Assembly: GCA_963973795.1 (NCBI GenBank)
Contig: CAXBAF010000005.1
Coordinates: 62,001 to 126,000, forward strand
Origin: UBA1926 sp002337215
GTDB lineage: Bacteria > Planctomycetota > Phycisphaerae > Phycisphaerales > UBA1924
DNA length: 64,000 nucleotides
Direction of reading: 5' to 3'
Positions 42,760 through 51,608 of the stretch are shown here, piece after piece. The position numbers and the translations under genes were made by a program. Under the pieces are notes generated by a model. The model was not told where the DNA came from and did not search any database. It was given only the letters and a program-made list of their open reading frames with translations. Numbering within the stretch: the stretch's first letter is position 1; every line of letters begins with the position of its first letter.

Positions 42760-44402
42760 TCCGTCTCCCCCGCGTCGCCGCGTGATCGCTCGCCGGGCAC
42801 ACCCGTGTACCCGAATCCCTCGAGCGTGGGCCGGCCCTTCTTCGGCTCGTGCGCCAGCACGCCCCTGCTCTCAACCCGCTCGAACAGACGCCGCCACTCG
42901 CTCTCGCTCCCGTCGAACAACACCGCGGGCCTGCCACGCAGCCGATCGCCCACGTCGGGGCTCGACAGGTCCGTCTCCGCCCACACATCGTACTGTGTCC
43001 GCCGCCCATCCCCGAAGTGCGCGCTCGCCGCGTACACCGTGGGGTTGCCGGGCAGATAGAACGCGAGCTGACTCGCCCGCCCGTAGTGGATCGCGATGAA
43101 CACCGGGGGCTCGCCCGCCTCGGCCTCGACTTCGGCCGCGATCGCGAGCACCTCACCGATGTAGGGATCGATCGGCTTGATCCGCCCCATGCTCGACGGC
43201 GCGTCGTCCGTGCGCACGATCCACGCCAGCGCCGGCGCGGCGATCATCATCCCCACCAGCAGCACCAAGTGCAGCCGCCAGACGAACCTGATCGGCCCGT
43301 CCCGGCGCACGAAACCGTCCATCCCGGCCCACGCGAGCACCGGCGCCATCGTCGCGTACGCCGCCATCGTCCAGTTCGCCTCGACCTGCGTGAACAGCGT
43401 CACCCCGGCGTAGAACACCAGCATCGGGGCCGCGCAGCAGTAGAGGAACGCGACACCGCCCGGCTGCCAACCCGCCCGACCGTCACTCCGGCCCTGCTTG
43501 TGCGCCCCCCGCAGATTGATCGCCCCGAGGATCGCCAGCGCGAACCCCGCGCCCGCGACCGCGAACTGCAGACCCAGGAACTCCAGCGTCCACACCGGGT
43601 TGTACGACCACCCCGCGTCGCCCCCCTGCCGCGCGGGCATGTCGCCACCCGCGACGCCCAGGTGCCCCAGCAGATGCCGCACGGTCGCCCAGTCGTGCTG
43701 GGCGTTCCAGATCGCGATGGGCACGAGCCCGAGCAGCGCGCAGACCACGCCGCCGATCATCCAGCCCATGATCCCGCCGGCGTCCGCCGATCGCACCCGC
43801 TTCCGGCCCACGACCGCGAACAGCACAAGCCCGACCGGCAGCACGAGGATGGTGTACTTGAACAGGAACCCGACCGCGAGGGCGAGCCCCAGGCCGATCC
43901 ACGCGGGGCCGGATCGCTGCGCAAGAGCGCGCCACCCCGCCCACGCCGCGAGCGTCCAGCACGCGACGTAGGGACCGTCGATCGTCATCAGCAGCCCGGT
44001 CGCAAACGGGCCGGGCATCGCCTGGTAGGCGACGGCGCTCATGATCATCAACCGGCGGTCGTGGAAGATGTCTCTGGTGAGCCCCGCGACGGCGACCGAC
44101 CCGATCGAGCACGCGAGCACCGCGGGGAGGCGGACCGCCCATTCGACGTCGCCGAACAGCGCCGTCGCGGCCGCGATCGCCCACGCGACGCCGGGGCCTT
44201 TGGAGTAGTACGAGAGCCCGAGCCTCCGGCTCCACTCCCAGTAATGGGCCTCGTCCTCGATCAGCGTGAACGGGTCGAACCCCGCGAGGAAGACGAGCCG
44301 GAGCGCGACCATCCCCACCGCAAAGACGAGCACCGGCGCCCACCCGCTCGGCCAGCGGGACCCGCTCTCCGCGCTCAAGCCGACGGTCAGCCCGTCGGTC
44401 AT
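42756..44402 (-). CDS. ArnT/PMT-like membrane glycosyltransferase (GT39/GT83 type)
   Basis: A 548-residue protein with about ten helices. The first periplasmic loop holds TLIEDEAHYWEWSRRLGLS, the Asp-Glu acid motif of dolichyl/undecaprenyl-phosphate sugar transferases, and SYYSKGPGVAWAI follows, as in ArnT. It probably moves a sugar from undecaprenyl phosphate to lipid A, another glycan or a protein. The C-terminal 130 residues are soluble and periplasmic. The start is uncertain: ATG 44402 is preferred, but a TTG at 44459 is in frame, and the DNA between is a degenerate CCGTCGGTC repeat. It overlaps PAP2 by 4 bases. Confidence 0.87.
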   Translation of the reverse strand: MTDGLTVGLSAESGSRWPSGWAPVLVFAVGMVALRLVFLAGFDPFTLIEDEAHYWEWSRRLGLSYYSKGPGVAWAIAAATALFGDVEWAVRLPAVLACSIGSVAVAGLTRDIFHDRRLMIMSAVAYQAMPGPFATGLLMTIDGPYVACWTLAAWAGWRALAQRSGPAWIGLGLALAVGFLFKYTILVLPVGLVLFAVVGRKRVRSADAGGIMGWMIGGVVCALLGLVPIAIWNAQHDWATVRHLLGHLGVAGGDMPARQGGDAGWSYNPVWTLEFLGLQFAVAGAGFALAILGAINLRGAHKQGRSDGRAGWQPGGVAFLYCCAAPMLVFYAGVTLFTQVEANWTMAAYATMAPVLAWAGMDGFVRRDGPIRFVWRLHLVLLVGMMIAAPALAWIVRTDDAPSSMGRIKPIDPYIGEVLAIAAEVEAEAGEPPVFIAIHYGRASQLAFYLPGNPTVYAASAHFGDGRRTQYDVWAETDLSSPDVGDRLRGRPAVLFDGSESEWRRLFERVESRGVLAHEPKKGRPTLEGFGYTGVPGERSRGDAGETE

Positions 44403-44515
44403 CCCGTCGGTCGGCCCGGCAGTCAGACCGGTCGGTTGTGCGTCGGCTGTTCGTGGCAAGTCGGCTTCCGAAGAGGGCTGGGTGACGGGCGGGTGAGAGA
44501 GGGTGTCGACCGGGG

Positions 44516-46201
44516 TCAGTGGCGAGCGAGTTTCACGAACTCGAACACGCTGATGATCGCGCCGCCGACAACGCCCGACCACAGGAACACGGTCCCGATC
44601 GGCACGCTCTCGCTGTGGGTGTACTGCTGCCCGCTGCTGATGAGCAGCACCATCGCGAGCGCGGGGAAGAAGCTCCAGAGATAGACCACCAGCGGCAGGC
44701 TGTCGCGGTGCCGCATCGCGGTGATCGACCCCAGCATGAGCATCACGCCCGCCGCGACCGACATCGCCATCCGTTCCTGCTGCTTGCTGATGATCTCGCG
44801 ACGCAGCTTCGCGATAATCTTCGACAGGTCCGCCGCGATCGCGTCGATCGAGGACGTCGATGTGCCCGCCTCCCGCATCGCCTCGGCCTCGTCGAGCATC
44901 GCGCCGCTGGGTTTCCCCGCGAGCTGTTCGAGCGGGTCGCTCATGAGGCGGAGGCCCCGGAAATCCCGGCGTTCGCGCGGCGCCGGGGGGACCCCGGGCC
45001 GCTCGGTGCGCACATCGACAAGCTGCAGCGCGAACCGGAGCCTCCGCTCCGGCGCCGCGCCCTGCGCCCAGAGCGAGTCGCCGTCCGACGCGGACCGCGC
45101 CACGAGACGTACCCACGCCTCCTGCGCGTAGTCCGTCGAGGGCACCATCCTGCCCGATTCGTCGGGCTCGTACCGCCGGACGCGGACGGGCTCGCCGTCG
45201 CGTTCGAGCTTCCACACCGCCCCGCGTGCGCGCGCGACCCGGTCGGCGGTGATCTCGAACCGGCGATCGCCGTCGGCGACCAGCGTCAGCCGCCCCGCCG
45301 TCTCGAGCTCGCGCGAGAGCTTGTCGCCCACGAGCACCCCCGCGATCGCGTCCGCGAGACGGAGCCGGCGTTCATTCACGAACCCGATCTCATCGGGGTT
45401 GCCCGCGAGGTCCCGCAACTCCGTGAACGTGTAGTACTTGGGATCTTCTTCGAACGCTTCGGGAATGGTGATCGTCCGAAGGCGGAGCGTGTCGATCTGC
45501 CGCAGCCCGCCGGTCGCGGGCGAGCCCACGCCGTCCTCGAGCAGGATCTTCGCGGCCGTCTTCCCGGGGGTCGCCGGGTCCGAACCGATCCCGAGCCAGG
45601 CCTTCTTGACCGTGACATCGCTCTCGACGGACTGATCGTCGGCGAGCTCGACCGCGGCGACCTCGTACATCACGAACATCTGACGCGCCCACGAATTCTC
45701 AGGGGGTGGGACCTCGTCGATCCGCTCGGCGTGGATCATCACGTCGCCCAGCGTGGCGGACTGCCCACGCCCGATCTGGCGGATCATCATCTGCGCCACG
45801 TCGAGCGTGATCATCCGCTCCATCGAGTGCAGGAACCGCGGGATCACCCACTCGTTGAGCGCGCTGAGGCTGCCCCCCAGCGTGAGCGCGCACACCGCCG
45901 CGGGAACGAGCAGCGCCCGGTGGCTCACCCCACCCGAGTGCGAGGCGATCACCTCGTTGTCCTGCGCCATCCGGTGGTAAACCAGCGCCGCCCCGAACCC
46001 CGCGCTGAAGGGCAGCGCATAGGCGAGCATGGGCGGGACCGCCAGCGCCATGAATTTGACCGCACCGAGCGGCGAGAGCGCCCCCTCGGCGAGCGGCTTG
46101 ATCGCCGCGGCGAACGCGATCACCGACACCAGCACAACAGTCGCCAGGACCACGGTCCGCAGCAGTTCGACAAAGGTGTATCGCCAGATCGTCCAGGGCA
46201 T
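44516..46201 (-). CDS. LptF/LptG-family LPS export permease (LptF-like)
   Basis: A 561-residue permease, about 190 residues longer than the usual 360-370. The start MPWTIWRYTFVELLRTVVLA and the membrane segment ending AYALPFSAGFGAALVYHRM are standard. The extra length is in the periplasmic domain between helices 3 and 4 (about 120-465), which also contains a helical, charged segment (IAADLSKIIAKLRREI) just before helix 4. C-terminal helices end VFEFVKLARH. It heads a four-gene minus-strand block with the ArnT-like, PAP2 and LptG-like genes and probably forms the inner-membrane LPS exporter with the last of these. Confidence 0.87.
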   Translation of the reverse strand: MPWTIWRYTFVELLRTVVLATVVLVSVIAFAAAIKPLAEGALSPLGAVKFMALAVPPMLAYALPFSAGFGAALVYHRMAQDNEVIASHSGGVSHRALLVPAAVCALTLGGSLSALNEWVIPRFLHSMERMITLDVAQMMIRQIGRGQSATLGDVMIHAERIDEVPPPENSWARQMFVMYEVAAVELADDQSVESDVTVKKAWLGIGSDPATPGKTAAKILLEDGVGSPATGGLRQIDTLRLRTITIPEAFEEDPKYYTFTELRDLAGNPDEIGFVNERRLRLADAIAGVLVGDKLSRELETAGRLTLVADGDRRFEITADRVARARGAVWKLERDGEPVRVRRYEPDESGRMVPSTDYAQEAWVRLVARSASDGDSLWAQGAAPERRLRFALQLVDVRTERPGVPPAPRERRDFRGLRLMSDPLEQLAGKPSGAMLDEAEAMREAGTSTSSIDAIAADLSKIIAKLRREIISKQQERMAMSVAAGVMLMLGSITAMRHRDSLPLVVYLWSFFPALAMVLLISSGQQYTHSESVPIGTVFLWSGVVGGAIISVFEFVKLARH

Positions 46202-46272
46202 CTCGGGACAGGATAGACGGGACTCGTTTGACGGGAGCGGATCGGCCGGGTCAGCCGGAGAAGCCGGGGCAG

Positions 46273-47913
46273 TCAGGCCCGTCCCACCTCGACCTTGCCC
46301 CCCGCGACATCCTTGATCGACAGCCCCATCCCCGCCAGTTCATCGCGGATCGCGTCCGAACGGGCGAAGTCCTTCGCTTTCCGGGCCTCCGCGCGCTCGC
46401 CCAGCAACGCCTCGATCGTCTCGTCGGGCTCGACCCCGGGCAGGAACACCCCGATGCTGGTCGATTTCGACTCGGCCCGCTCCAGATCGAGAAGTCCCAG
46501 CACCAGGTCCAGCGTCCGCATCGCCCGCCGGTCGTCGCCGGTCGGGCCTTCCCCGGCGTTCGTTTCGTTGATCCACTTATTGATCGTGCCCAGCGCACCC
46601 GCGATGTTCAGGTCGTCGTGCAGGTCCGCCGCGACGGCCTGCAGGACGGGATGGTCGCCCGGCGCCATCGGCGCGAACGACGGATCGGGCTCGCCCGCGA
46701 ACGACCTGAACTTCTCCACGGCCCGCGCGCTCGCCTTCAGCCCCTCCATCGAGAAGTCCGCGTTCGCGCGGTAGTGCGTCTTGATGAGTTCCAGCCGGAC
46801 CGCCGCCGGCTCGTGTCCCTGGCTGAACAGATCACGCGCGGTGTAGAACGTCCCCGCGCTCTTGGACATCTTCTTGCCCTCGACGCGCAGGAACCGAGCG
46901 TGGAACCAGTGCCGCGCGAACCGCTCCCCGCCCGTCAGCGCGCACGATTGCGCCCGCTCGCACTCGTGGTGGGGAAAGATGTTGTCCTCGCCCCCGCTGT
47001 GCAGGTCGATCTCGGCCCCCGACGCGGATTGCTTCAGCAGGCGTTGCAGACCACCCGGAACCAGCCGACCCAGCGACATCGCGGTGCACTCGATGTGCCA
47101 CCCGGGGTAGCCCTGCCCCCAGCTTTCGCACGCGGGGTGCTCGGGCGCGGGCCATTTCATCAGGTGCGATTCATCTTCTTTCCAGAGCAGGAAATCGGCC
47201 GGGTGCTTCTTCTCGCTCTGGGTGGAATCGCTTACCCGGCCGCCCGCCCCGCCCCGGATGTGGTCGAGTGTGTTGCCCGAGAGCGAGCCGTACGAATCAA
47301 ACGCCGCGACCGAGAAATAGACCGCCCGCGAGCCGGGCTCGCCCGCTGCGTACGCCGACCCGTTGTCGAGCAGGGCCGCGATGACCCCGCGCATCCCGTC
47401 AACATGGGCCGACGCTCTGGGCATCAGCGAGGCGTCGTTCTTCTGCTCGCTCGCGACCTTGAGCCCCAGCCTCTGCCCATCCTCGATGAACCGCGACGCG
47501 AAGTAGTCCGCGATCTGGCGCGGGTCGCCCGGGTCGATGTCCACGCTCTGGGGGATCGTTCCCGCCTTCTTCGCTTCCAGCAGCCGCTCGCCCGCGACCG
47601 CCATCTTGTCTTCCCCGCCCCCGTCGGCGGCGCTGTCGTCGGTCATGTGCCCCACGTCGGTAATGTTCATCACGTGCACCACCGTCCTCGGGCCGGCGTG
47701 CGCGTTCCCCGCGTCGTCGGTCACCGCGCACAGCGGGCTCTCAAGGAACCGCCGCAGCAGGTCGGCCGCGAGGAACGAGCGGAAGTTCCCGATGTGCGCG
47801 TCGTCGTACACGGTCGGCCCGCACGAGTAGAACGTCACCCGTTCAGGGTCTGCGGGCACGAAGGGCTCGGGCCGCTTCGTCAGCGTGTTGTAGAGCGTCA
47901 TGCGGTCGGGCAT
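46273..47913 (-). CDS. cysS: Cysteinyl-tRNA synthetase
   Basis: A 546-residue class I synthetase. Zinc and adenylate motifs are visible: YSCGPTVYDDAHIGN with Cys31 and the HIGN version of HIGH at 40-43, HIECTAMS, HSGGEDNIFPHHECERAQ for the rest of the zinc site, and KKMSKSAG for KMSKS. It is longer than E. coli CysRS (461) because of inserts in the catalytic region, notably an acidic DDSAADGGGEDKMAVAGERL loop. Start at 47913 is a choice among three close ATGs (47901, 47913, 47922); none has a strong ribosome site. The gene is divergent from the PEP-CTERM gene. Confidence 0.96.
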   Translation of the reverse strand: MPDRMTLYNTLTKRPEPFVPADPERVTFYSCGPTVYDDAHIGNFRSFLAADLLRRFLESPLCAVTDDAGNAHAGPRTVVHVMNITDVGHMTDDSAADGGGEDKMAVAGERLLEAKKAGTIPQSVDIDPGDPRQIADYFASRFIEDGQRLGLKVASEQKNDASLMPRASAHVDGMRGVIAALLDNGSAYAAGEPGSRAVYFSVAAFDSYGSLSGNTLDHIRGGAGGRVSDSTQSEKKHPADFLLWKEDESHLMKWPAPEHPACESWGQGYPGWHIECTAMSLGRLVPGGLQRLLKQSASGAEIDLHSGGEDNIFPHHECERAQSCALTGGERFARHWFHARFLRVEGKKMSKSAGTFYTARDLFSQGHEPAAVRLELIKTHYRANADFSMEGLKASARAVEKFRSFAGEPDPSFAPMAPGDHPVLQAVAADLHDDLNIAGALGTINKWINETNAGEGPTGDDRRAMRTLDLVLGLLDLERAESKSTSIGVFLPGVEPDETIEALLGERAEARKAKDFARSDAIRDELAGMGLSIKDVAGGKVEVGRA

Positions 47914-48179
47914 CACGACCATGGTAGAACCGGCAGACCCCACCGATCGGGCCACCGAACCCCCGCCCGAGTGTCCATCCGACTGGGAGGCCTGAACCCT
48001 TGTTCCGGTGGATGATGCGTCCGGATAGGTGCAAAAACAGCCCCCCCGCGCCGGTTCATTGGCCGCAACGCAAGTTCGATTTACCTTTGAAACCGAGCCG
48101 TCCGCACTCCGCGCGGCGAGTTTCGAACGCACATCGTTCGCATCCGCGTCCAGAGCGCACAGACACGGGGACAGACACC

Positions 48180-48857
48180 ATGAACGCCGGACAGAACCAC
48201 GGACCAATGTCGGCACCGATCGCGATCGGCGTCCTCACACTCGCCGGGCTCGCGCTCAGCACCGCCAACGCTCAGGTCCAGTACACCGCCCAGGACCGGT
48301 GGATCGAGATCATGGCCTACCTGCCGGGTGAGACTCCCGACGACACCAGGTCAGCCGCCGGGTTCGGGCAGTTCGACGAGACTCTTTCCGGCACACTGTC
48401 CAACAGCGACGGCTCGGCCTGGGCGTACGCCAGCCAAAACTCGCAGCTCACCGCCAGTGGCATGACCGCGATCGGCGCCGCCGACGGCGGGTCGGGCCCC
48501 CCGGTGGGCACCAGCGCCGGCGTGGGCCGGTCGTATTTCTACGCCGCGTTCTCGATCGCCGAGGCCGTGGACTACACCCTCGACCTCGACATCATGGGCG
48601 AGTTCGCGAGTTGGTCGTTCCAGGGGACCTCGCTCGACATCGACCGGACCCTCGACTACGCGAGCGTCGGCTCGGGCGTCCACCTCGCCGGCACGCTCGA
48701 TGCCGGGGACTATGCCTTCAGCATCTACCTCGAATCGGGCGCCGCCGCGGAAGGCCTGGGCAGCAACTTCGATTTCACGTTCACCGCGGTCCCCGCGCCG
48801 GCGGGCCTGAGCATCCTCGCGACAGGCGTCCTCGCCGTGGGCCGGCGCCGCCGCTGA
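48180..48857 (+). CDS. PEP-CTERM-like sorted protein
   Basis: A 225-residue secreted protein with a signal peptide (IGVLTLAGLALSTANAQ) and a GGGGA site before the ATG. The body (about 30-195) is beta-rich and Gly/Ser/Asp-rich with no assignable family. The C-terminus is VPAPAGLSILATGVLAVGRRRR: a proline motif (VPAP in place of VPEP), one hydrophobic helix and a basic end, which is the PEP-CTERM sorting signal recognised by an exosortase. No exosortase gene is in the window. It shows that this genome uses PEP-CTERM sorting alongside the GC-type dockerin tail. Confidence 0.82.
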   Translation: MNAGQNHGPMSAPIAIGVLTLAGLALSTANAQVQYTAQDRWIEIMAYLPGETPDDTRSAAGFGQFDETLSGTLSNSDGSAWAYASQNSQLTASGMTAIGAADGGSGPPVGTSAGVGRSYFYAAFSIAEAVDYTLDLDIMGEFASWSFQGTSLDIDRTLDYASVGSGVHLAGTLDAGDYAFSIYLESGAAAEGLGSNFDFTFTAVPAPAGLSILATGVLAVGRRRR

Positions 48858-48938
48858 TCGCTGACGTCAATCAGATCGGCCCGTTCTTCCCGAGCAGCGC
48901 AGCGGATCGCCTGAATCGAAAATGCAACGCTCGCGCGG

Positions 48939-50279
48939 TTATCCCGCCGAGCCGTTCGTCGCGGCGACGCGCACCCGCACGACCCGGGTCGGCTCCGCCT
49001 CAAGGATCGTGACCTCGATCCCGTCGTGCACGAGCGATTCGCCCGTCTCGGGGATCTTGCCCATTGTGGTGACGACGAAGCCGCCCACCGTGTCCCAGTC
49101 GTCGGACTCGGGGAGCTCGATCCCGATCGCTTCCAGTTCGTCGTTCGCGTCGTCGAGCTCCATCCGCCCGTCGATCTCGGCGCACCGCGTGGCGGTGTCG
49201 ATCGTCACCTGCGGGTCCGGCTTGTCCTCGGGCTCGTACTCATCGCGGATCTCGCCGAACACCTCTTCGATGATGTCCTCGATGGTGACCAGCCCGCTGA
49301 TCCCGCCGTACTCGTCGGTCGCGAACGCGATGTGGACCTTCTGCTCGAGCAGATCGCTGAGCAACTCGCGGACGGTCTTGGTCTCGGGGACGAACGTCGC
49401 GTCGCGAGTCACGTCCGCCAGCGAGAACGTCCCGGTCTTCGCCTCGGGGCTCACGAGCCAGCGGAGCAGGTCCTTGAGGTAGAGCACGCCCCGGATGCTG
49501 TCGATCGTCTCGTCGTACACCGGGATCCGGCTGTGCGTCGCCGCCGCCGCCGCCTGCTTCACCGCCTCCAGATCGTCGGTGTACTCGAGCCCCTGGATGT
49601 CCGTCCTGGGCGTCATGATCTGCTCGACCGTCGTCGAGCGGAACTCGACGACCGCCTCGATCATCTCGCGCGCGCTCTCGTCCAGGTCGCCCTCGCGCTC
49701 GGATTCTTCAACCAGGCTCAGCAGTTCCGCCTCGCGGGCTTCCGCGGTGGTCCGCTCGGTTTCCCCCGCGAGCCGGCGCACGATCTCGGTCGTGAACGCG
49801 ACGATCCCACGCAGCGGCGCGAGCGCCACCGCGATCATCCGCGTCGGCCAGCCGAACAGCAGCACCACCCGCGCCGCCGCGTGCTCCGCGATCGCGAGCG
49901 GCAGCGCGATGCTGAACACCCAGATCGATACCGCCGCGATCAGCACCCCGAGCAGCAGTTCGCCGAGCGAGATCGCCGCCGCGGTGCTCGGGTCCGCGCC
50001 GTCCTGCAAGGGGACGCCCCCGATCCAGAGCACGACCGCGATCCCCGCGATGAGGTTCGCGAGCACGCGGGGCACCGCGACCGACGCCGCGTGCCCCGGC
50101 ACATCCTCCAGGATCTTCTCGAGCGTCTCGGGGAGCCCCTCCTCGCGCTTGCCCGGCTCGATCGCGAGCAGCTCGAGCCCCATGCGCGTCACCGACCGCA
50201 GCGCGAGCTGCACGGTTGACAGCACCGAGCCGAGGATCACCGACCCGATCGCGATCCAGATCCACACCGACGCGCTCAA
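48939..50279 (-). CDS. CNNM / CBS-pair / CorC-type membrane protein
   Basis: A 446-residue protein of the hemolysin C or CNNM transporter family. Three to four helices (about 5-25, 75-95, 105-145) form the DUF21/CNNM domain, then EIVRRLAGETERTTAEAREA leads to two CBS domains (about 215-340) with MTPRTDIQGL and IEDIIEEVFGEIRDEYE as markers, and a C-terminal CorC_HlyC domain. Members are implicated in magnesium or cobalt homeostasis. It starts at TTG 50279, overlapping the ybeY stop by 4 bases (TTGA) with a GAGG site upstream. The ybeY-corC pairing is widely conserved. Confidence 0.92.
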   Translation of the reverse strand: MSASVWIWIAIGSVILGSVLSTVQLALRSVTRMGLELLAIEPGKREEGLPETLEKILEDVPGHAASVAVPRVLANLIAGIAVVLWIGGVPLQDGADPSTAAAISLGELLLGVLIAAVSIWVFSIALPLAIAEHAAARVVLLFGWPTRMIAVALAPLRGIVAFTTEIVRRLAGETERTTAEAREAELLSLVEESEREGDLDESAREMIEAVVEFRSTTVEQIMTPRTDIQGLEYTDDLEAVKQAAAAATHSRIPVYDETIDSIRGVLYLKDLLRWLVSPEAKTGTFSLADVTRDATFVPETKTVRELLSDLLEQKVHIAFATDEYGGISGLVTIEDIIEEVFGEIRDEYEPEDKPDPQVTIDTATRCAEIDGRMELDDANDELEAIGIELPESDDWDTVGGFVVTTMGKIPETGESLVHDGIEVTILEAEPTRVVRVRVAATNGSAG

Positions 50280-50875
50280 CGCTCACCCCTCTCGGCGTTC
50301 GCCCTTGCGAACAGCGCCCCGAGCCCCGCGGCCGTCAGCAGCCGGTCTTCCTCGGCGTGCATGCGCGTAAACCCCTCCTCGGTCGTGTCGTCATACCCCA
50401 GGCAGTGCAGCACGCCGTGCAGGATGTAGAGCGTCATCTCGTCCTCGACGGTGTGCCCGATCTCGCCCGCCTGCCGCGTCGCCTCATCGGCGCAGATCAT
50501 GATGTCCACATCGAGCGGCGACGATTCCCCCTCGGGGGGCGGCGCGCTCGCCCCGCCCATCAGATCGAACGTGATCACGTCCGTCGTGCCCTCGACGCCC
50601 AGGTATTCCGCGTGCGCCTCCGCCATCGCGGCGTCGCCCACGATCTCGACCCGCACCTCGCCGGCCGCGCTCGTGTGGGCCAGCACCGTGCGCACATTCG
50701 ACCCCAGCCGCTCGAACACGGCGGCATCGAGCCCGCCCGAACGATCGGCAAGTTCAAGACTCAGCGCGGCTGTATCGGTATCGGTGTCGCCGTGTTGTCG
50801 ACCCGGGGTTTCGTCATCGGGCGACGATTCCGCGGAAGGGGAAGACGGGGGTTCGCTCGGCTCGGTTTCGTTCAT
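50276..50875 (-). CDS. ybeY: Endoribonuclease YbeY (rRNA maturation factor) with altered metal site
   Basis: A 199-residue UPF0054 protein used in 16S rRNA 3' maturation and ribosome quality control. The core is residues about 70-185; LGVEGTTDVITFDL at 92-105 matches the family's TDVLSF block. The metal motif HGxLHLxGYDH reads HGVLHCLGYDD: His153 and His157 are kept, but the third ligand is Asp163. The first 40 residues are a Pro/Ser/Asp-rich extension. ATG 50875 is the first start after the upstream gap. Translationally coupled to the CNNM gene. Confidence 0.9.
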   Translation of the reverse strand: MNETEPSEPPSSPSAESSPDDETPGRQHGDTDTDTAALSLELADRSGGLDAAVFERLGSNVRTVLAHTSAAGEVRVEIVGDAAMAEAHAEYLGVEGTTDVITFDLMGGASAPPPEGESSPLDVDIMICADEATRQAGEIGHTVEDEMTLYILHGVLHCLGYDDTTEEGFTRMHAEEDRLLTAAGLGALFARANAERGER

Positions 50876-51163
50876 AGTGCGTCGCGTTCCAGCCCTGTGG
50901 CAGCCCGTGTGGCGGTTCTTCATAGCAGGGCGTGTACATGCCTCGACAAGCGGTTCGCCCCCGCGTGGGGCTTTCGACAGTGTCGCCCACTCTAGCGGAT
51001 CGGCGGTCCGAGTCCAGCGGATGAGCCGCAACACAAGGCCGGTCCGCGCCACGCACCCATTCCGGTGGCGGTCCGCCCCAGCCCGATCCGCCCAGCCGGC
51101 ATCTCCGAAGGCCGAGAACCTTCGGCTTCATCGCCCCCGCGAACCCGCCGACCCCGCGGGGTG

Positions 51164-51574
51164 ATGCTCACCGAGCCGTCCATCCCCCAGTCCGTCCCTC
51201 AGCCCCCCGCATGGCCCGCGGACCGTGCCCGGCTGCTGATCGCCCGCGCCGAGGCCGAGCAGTCGCGGATCGTGGGAAAGGTGGTCGATGCGTCGATCGA
51301 TCGCATGGCCGAGGCCCGCGAACGCAGGGAAGAAGAGCGGATCGAAGAAGACCGCGAGACCGACCGGCTCCGCGCCGCCGAGCGGCGCGAGAAGGCCGAC
51401 GCCGAGCGCACGGTCCGCAACGCCGAGGCCCGCGCCGCCGAGTACGAGGCCAGGGCAAACAGAGGCGATGAACGCGATCGCGCGCAGGACGCCATCAACG
51501 CCGATCGGGAACAGAGCGAGGCCGACGACGCGCGACGCCGATCCCGTGCCGCCCGCATCGATCTCCGGGCCTGA
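51164..51574 (+). CDS. Highly charged Ala/Glu/Arg coiled-coil protein of unknown function
   Basis: A 136-residue protein with no family that I recognise. Codon third positions are strongly GC and the composition is consistent over the whole frame, so I take it as a real gene. After a Pro-rich N-terminus (residues 1-20), residues about 30-136 are nearly all Ala, Glu, Arg and Asp in heptad-like order, such as EARERREEERIEEDRETDRL, predicting one long helix or coiled coil. No signal peptide or membrane segment. ATG 51164 has a GCGGGG stretch upstream. It stands alone between two minus-strand genes. Confidence 0.6.
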   Translation: MLTEPSIPQSVPQPPAWPADRARLLIARAEAEQSRIVGKVVDASIDRMAEARERREEERIEEDRETDRLRAAERREKADAERTVRNAEARAAEYEARANRGDERDRAQDAINADREQSEADDARRRSRAARIDLRA

Positions 51575-51608
51575 TCCGATCCACAGCGACAGACCGGGCC
51601 GATCCGAG

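Noticed and set aside
39844..43059. 1071-residue open frame on the plus strand across GH57, LptG-like and PAP2 genes
   Set aside because: It runs antisense through three well-supported genes, is rich in Arg/His/Pro and has no recognisable domain.
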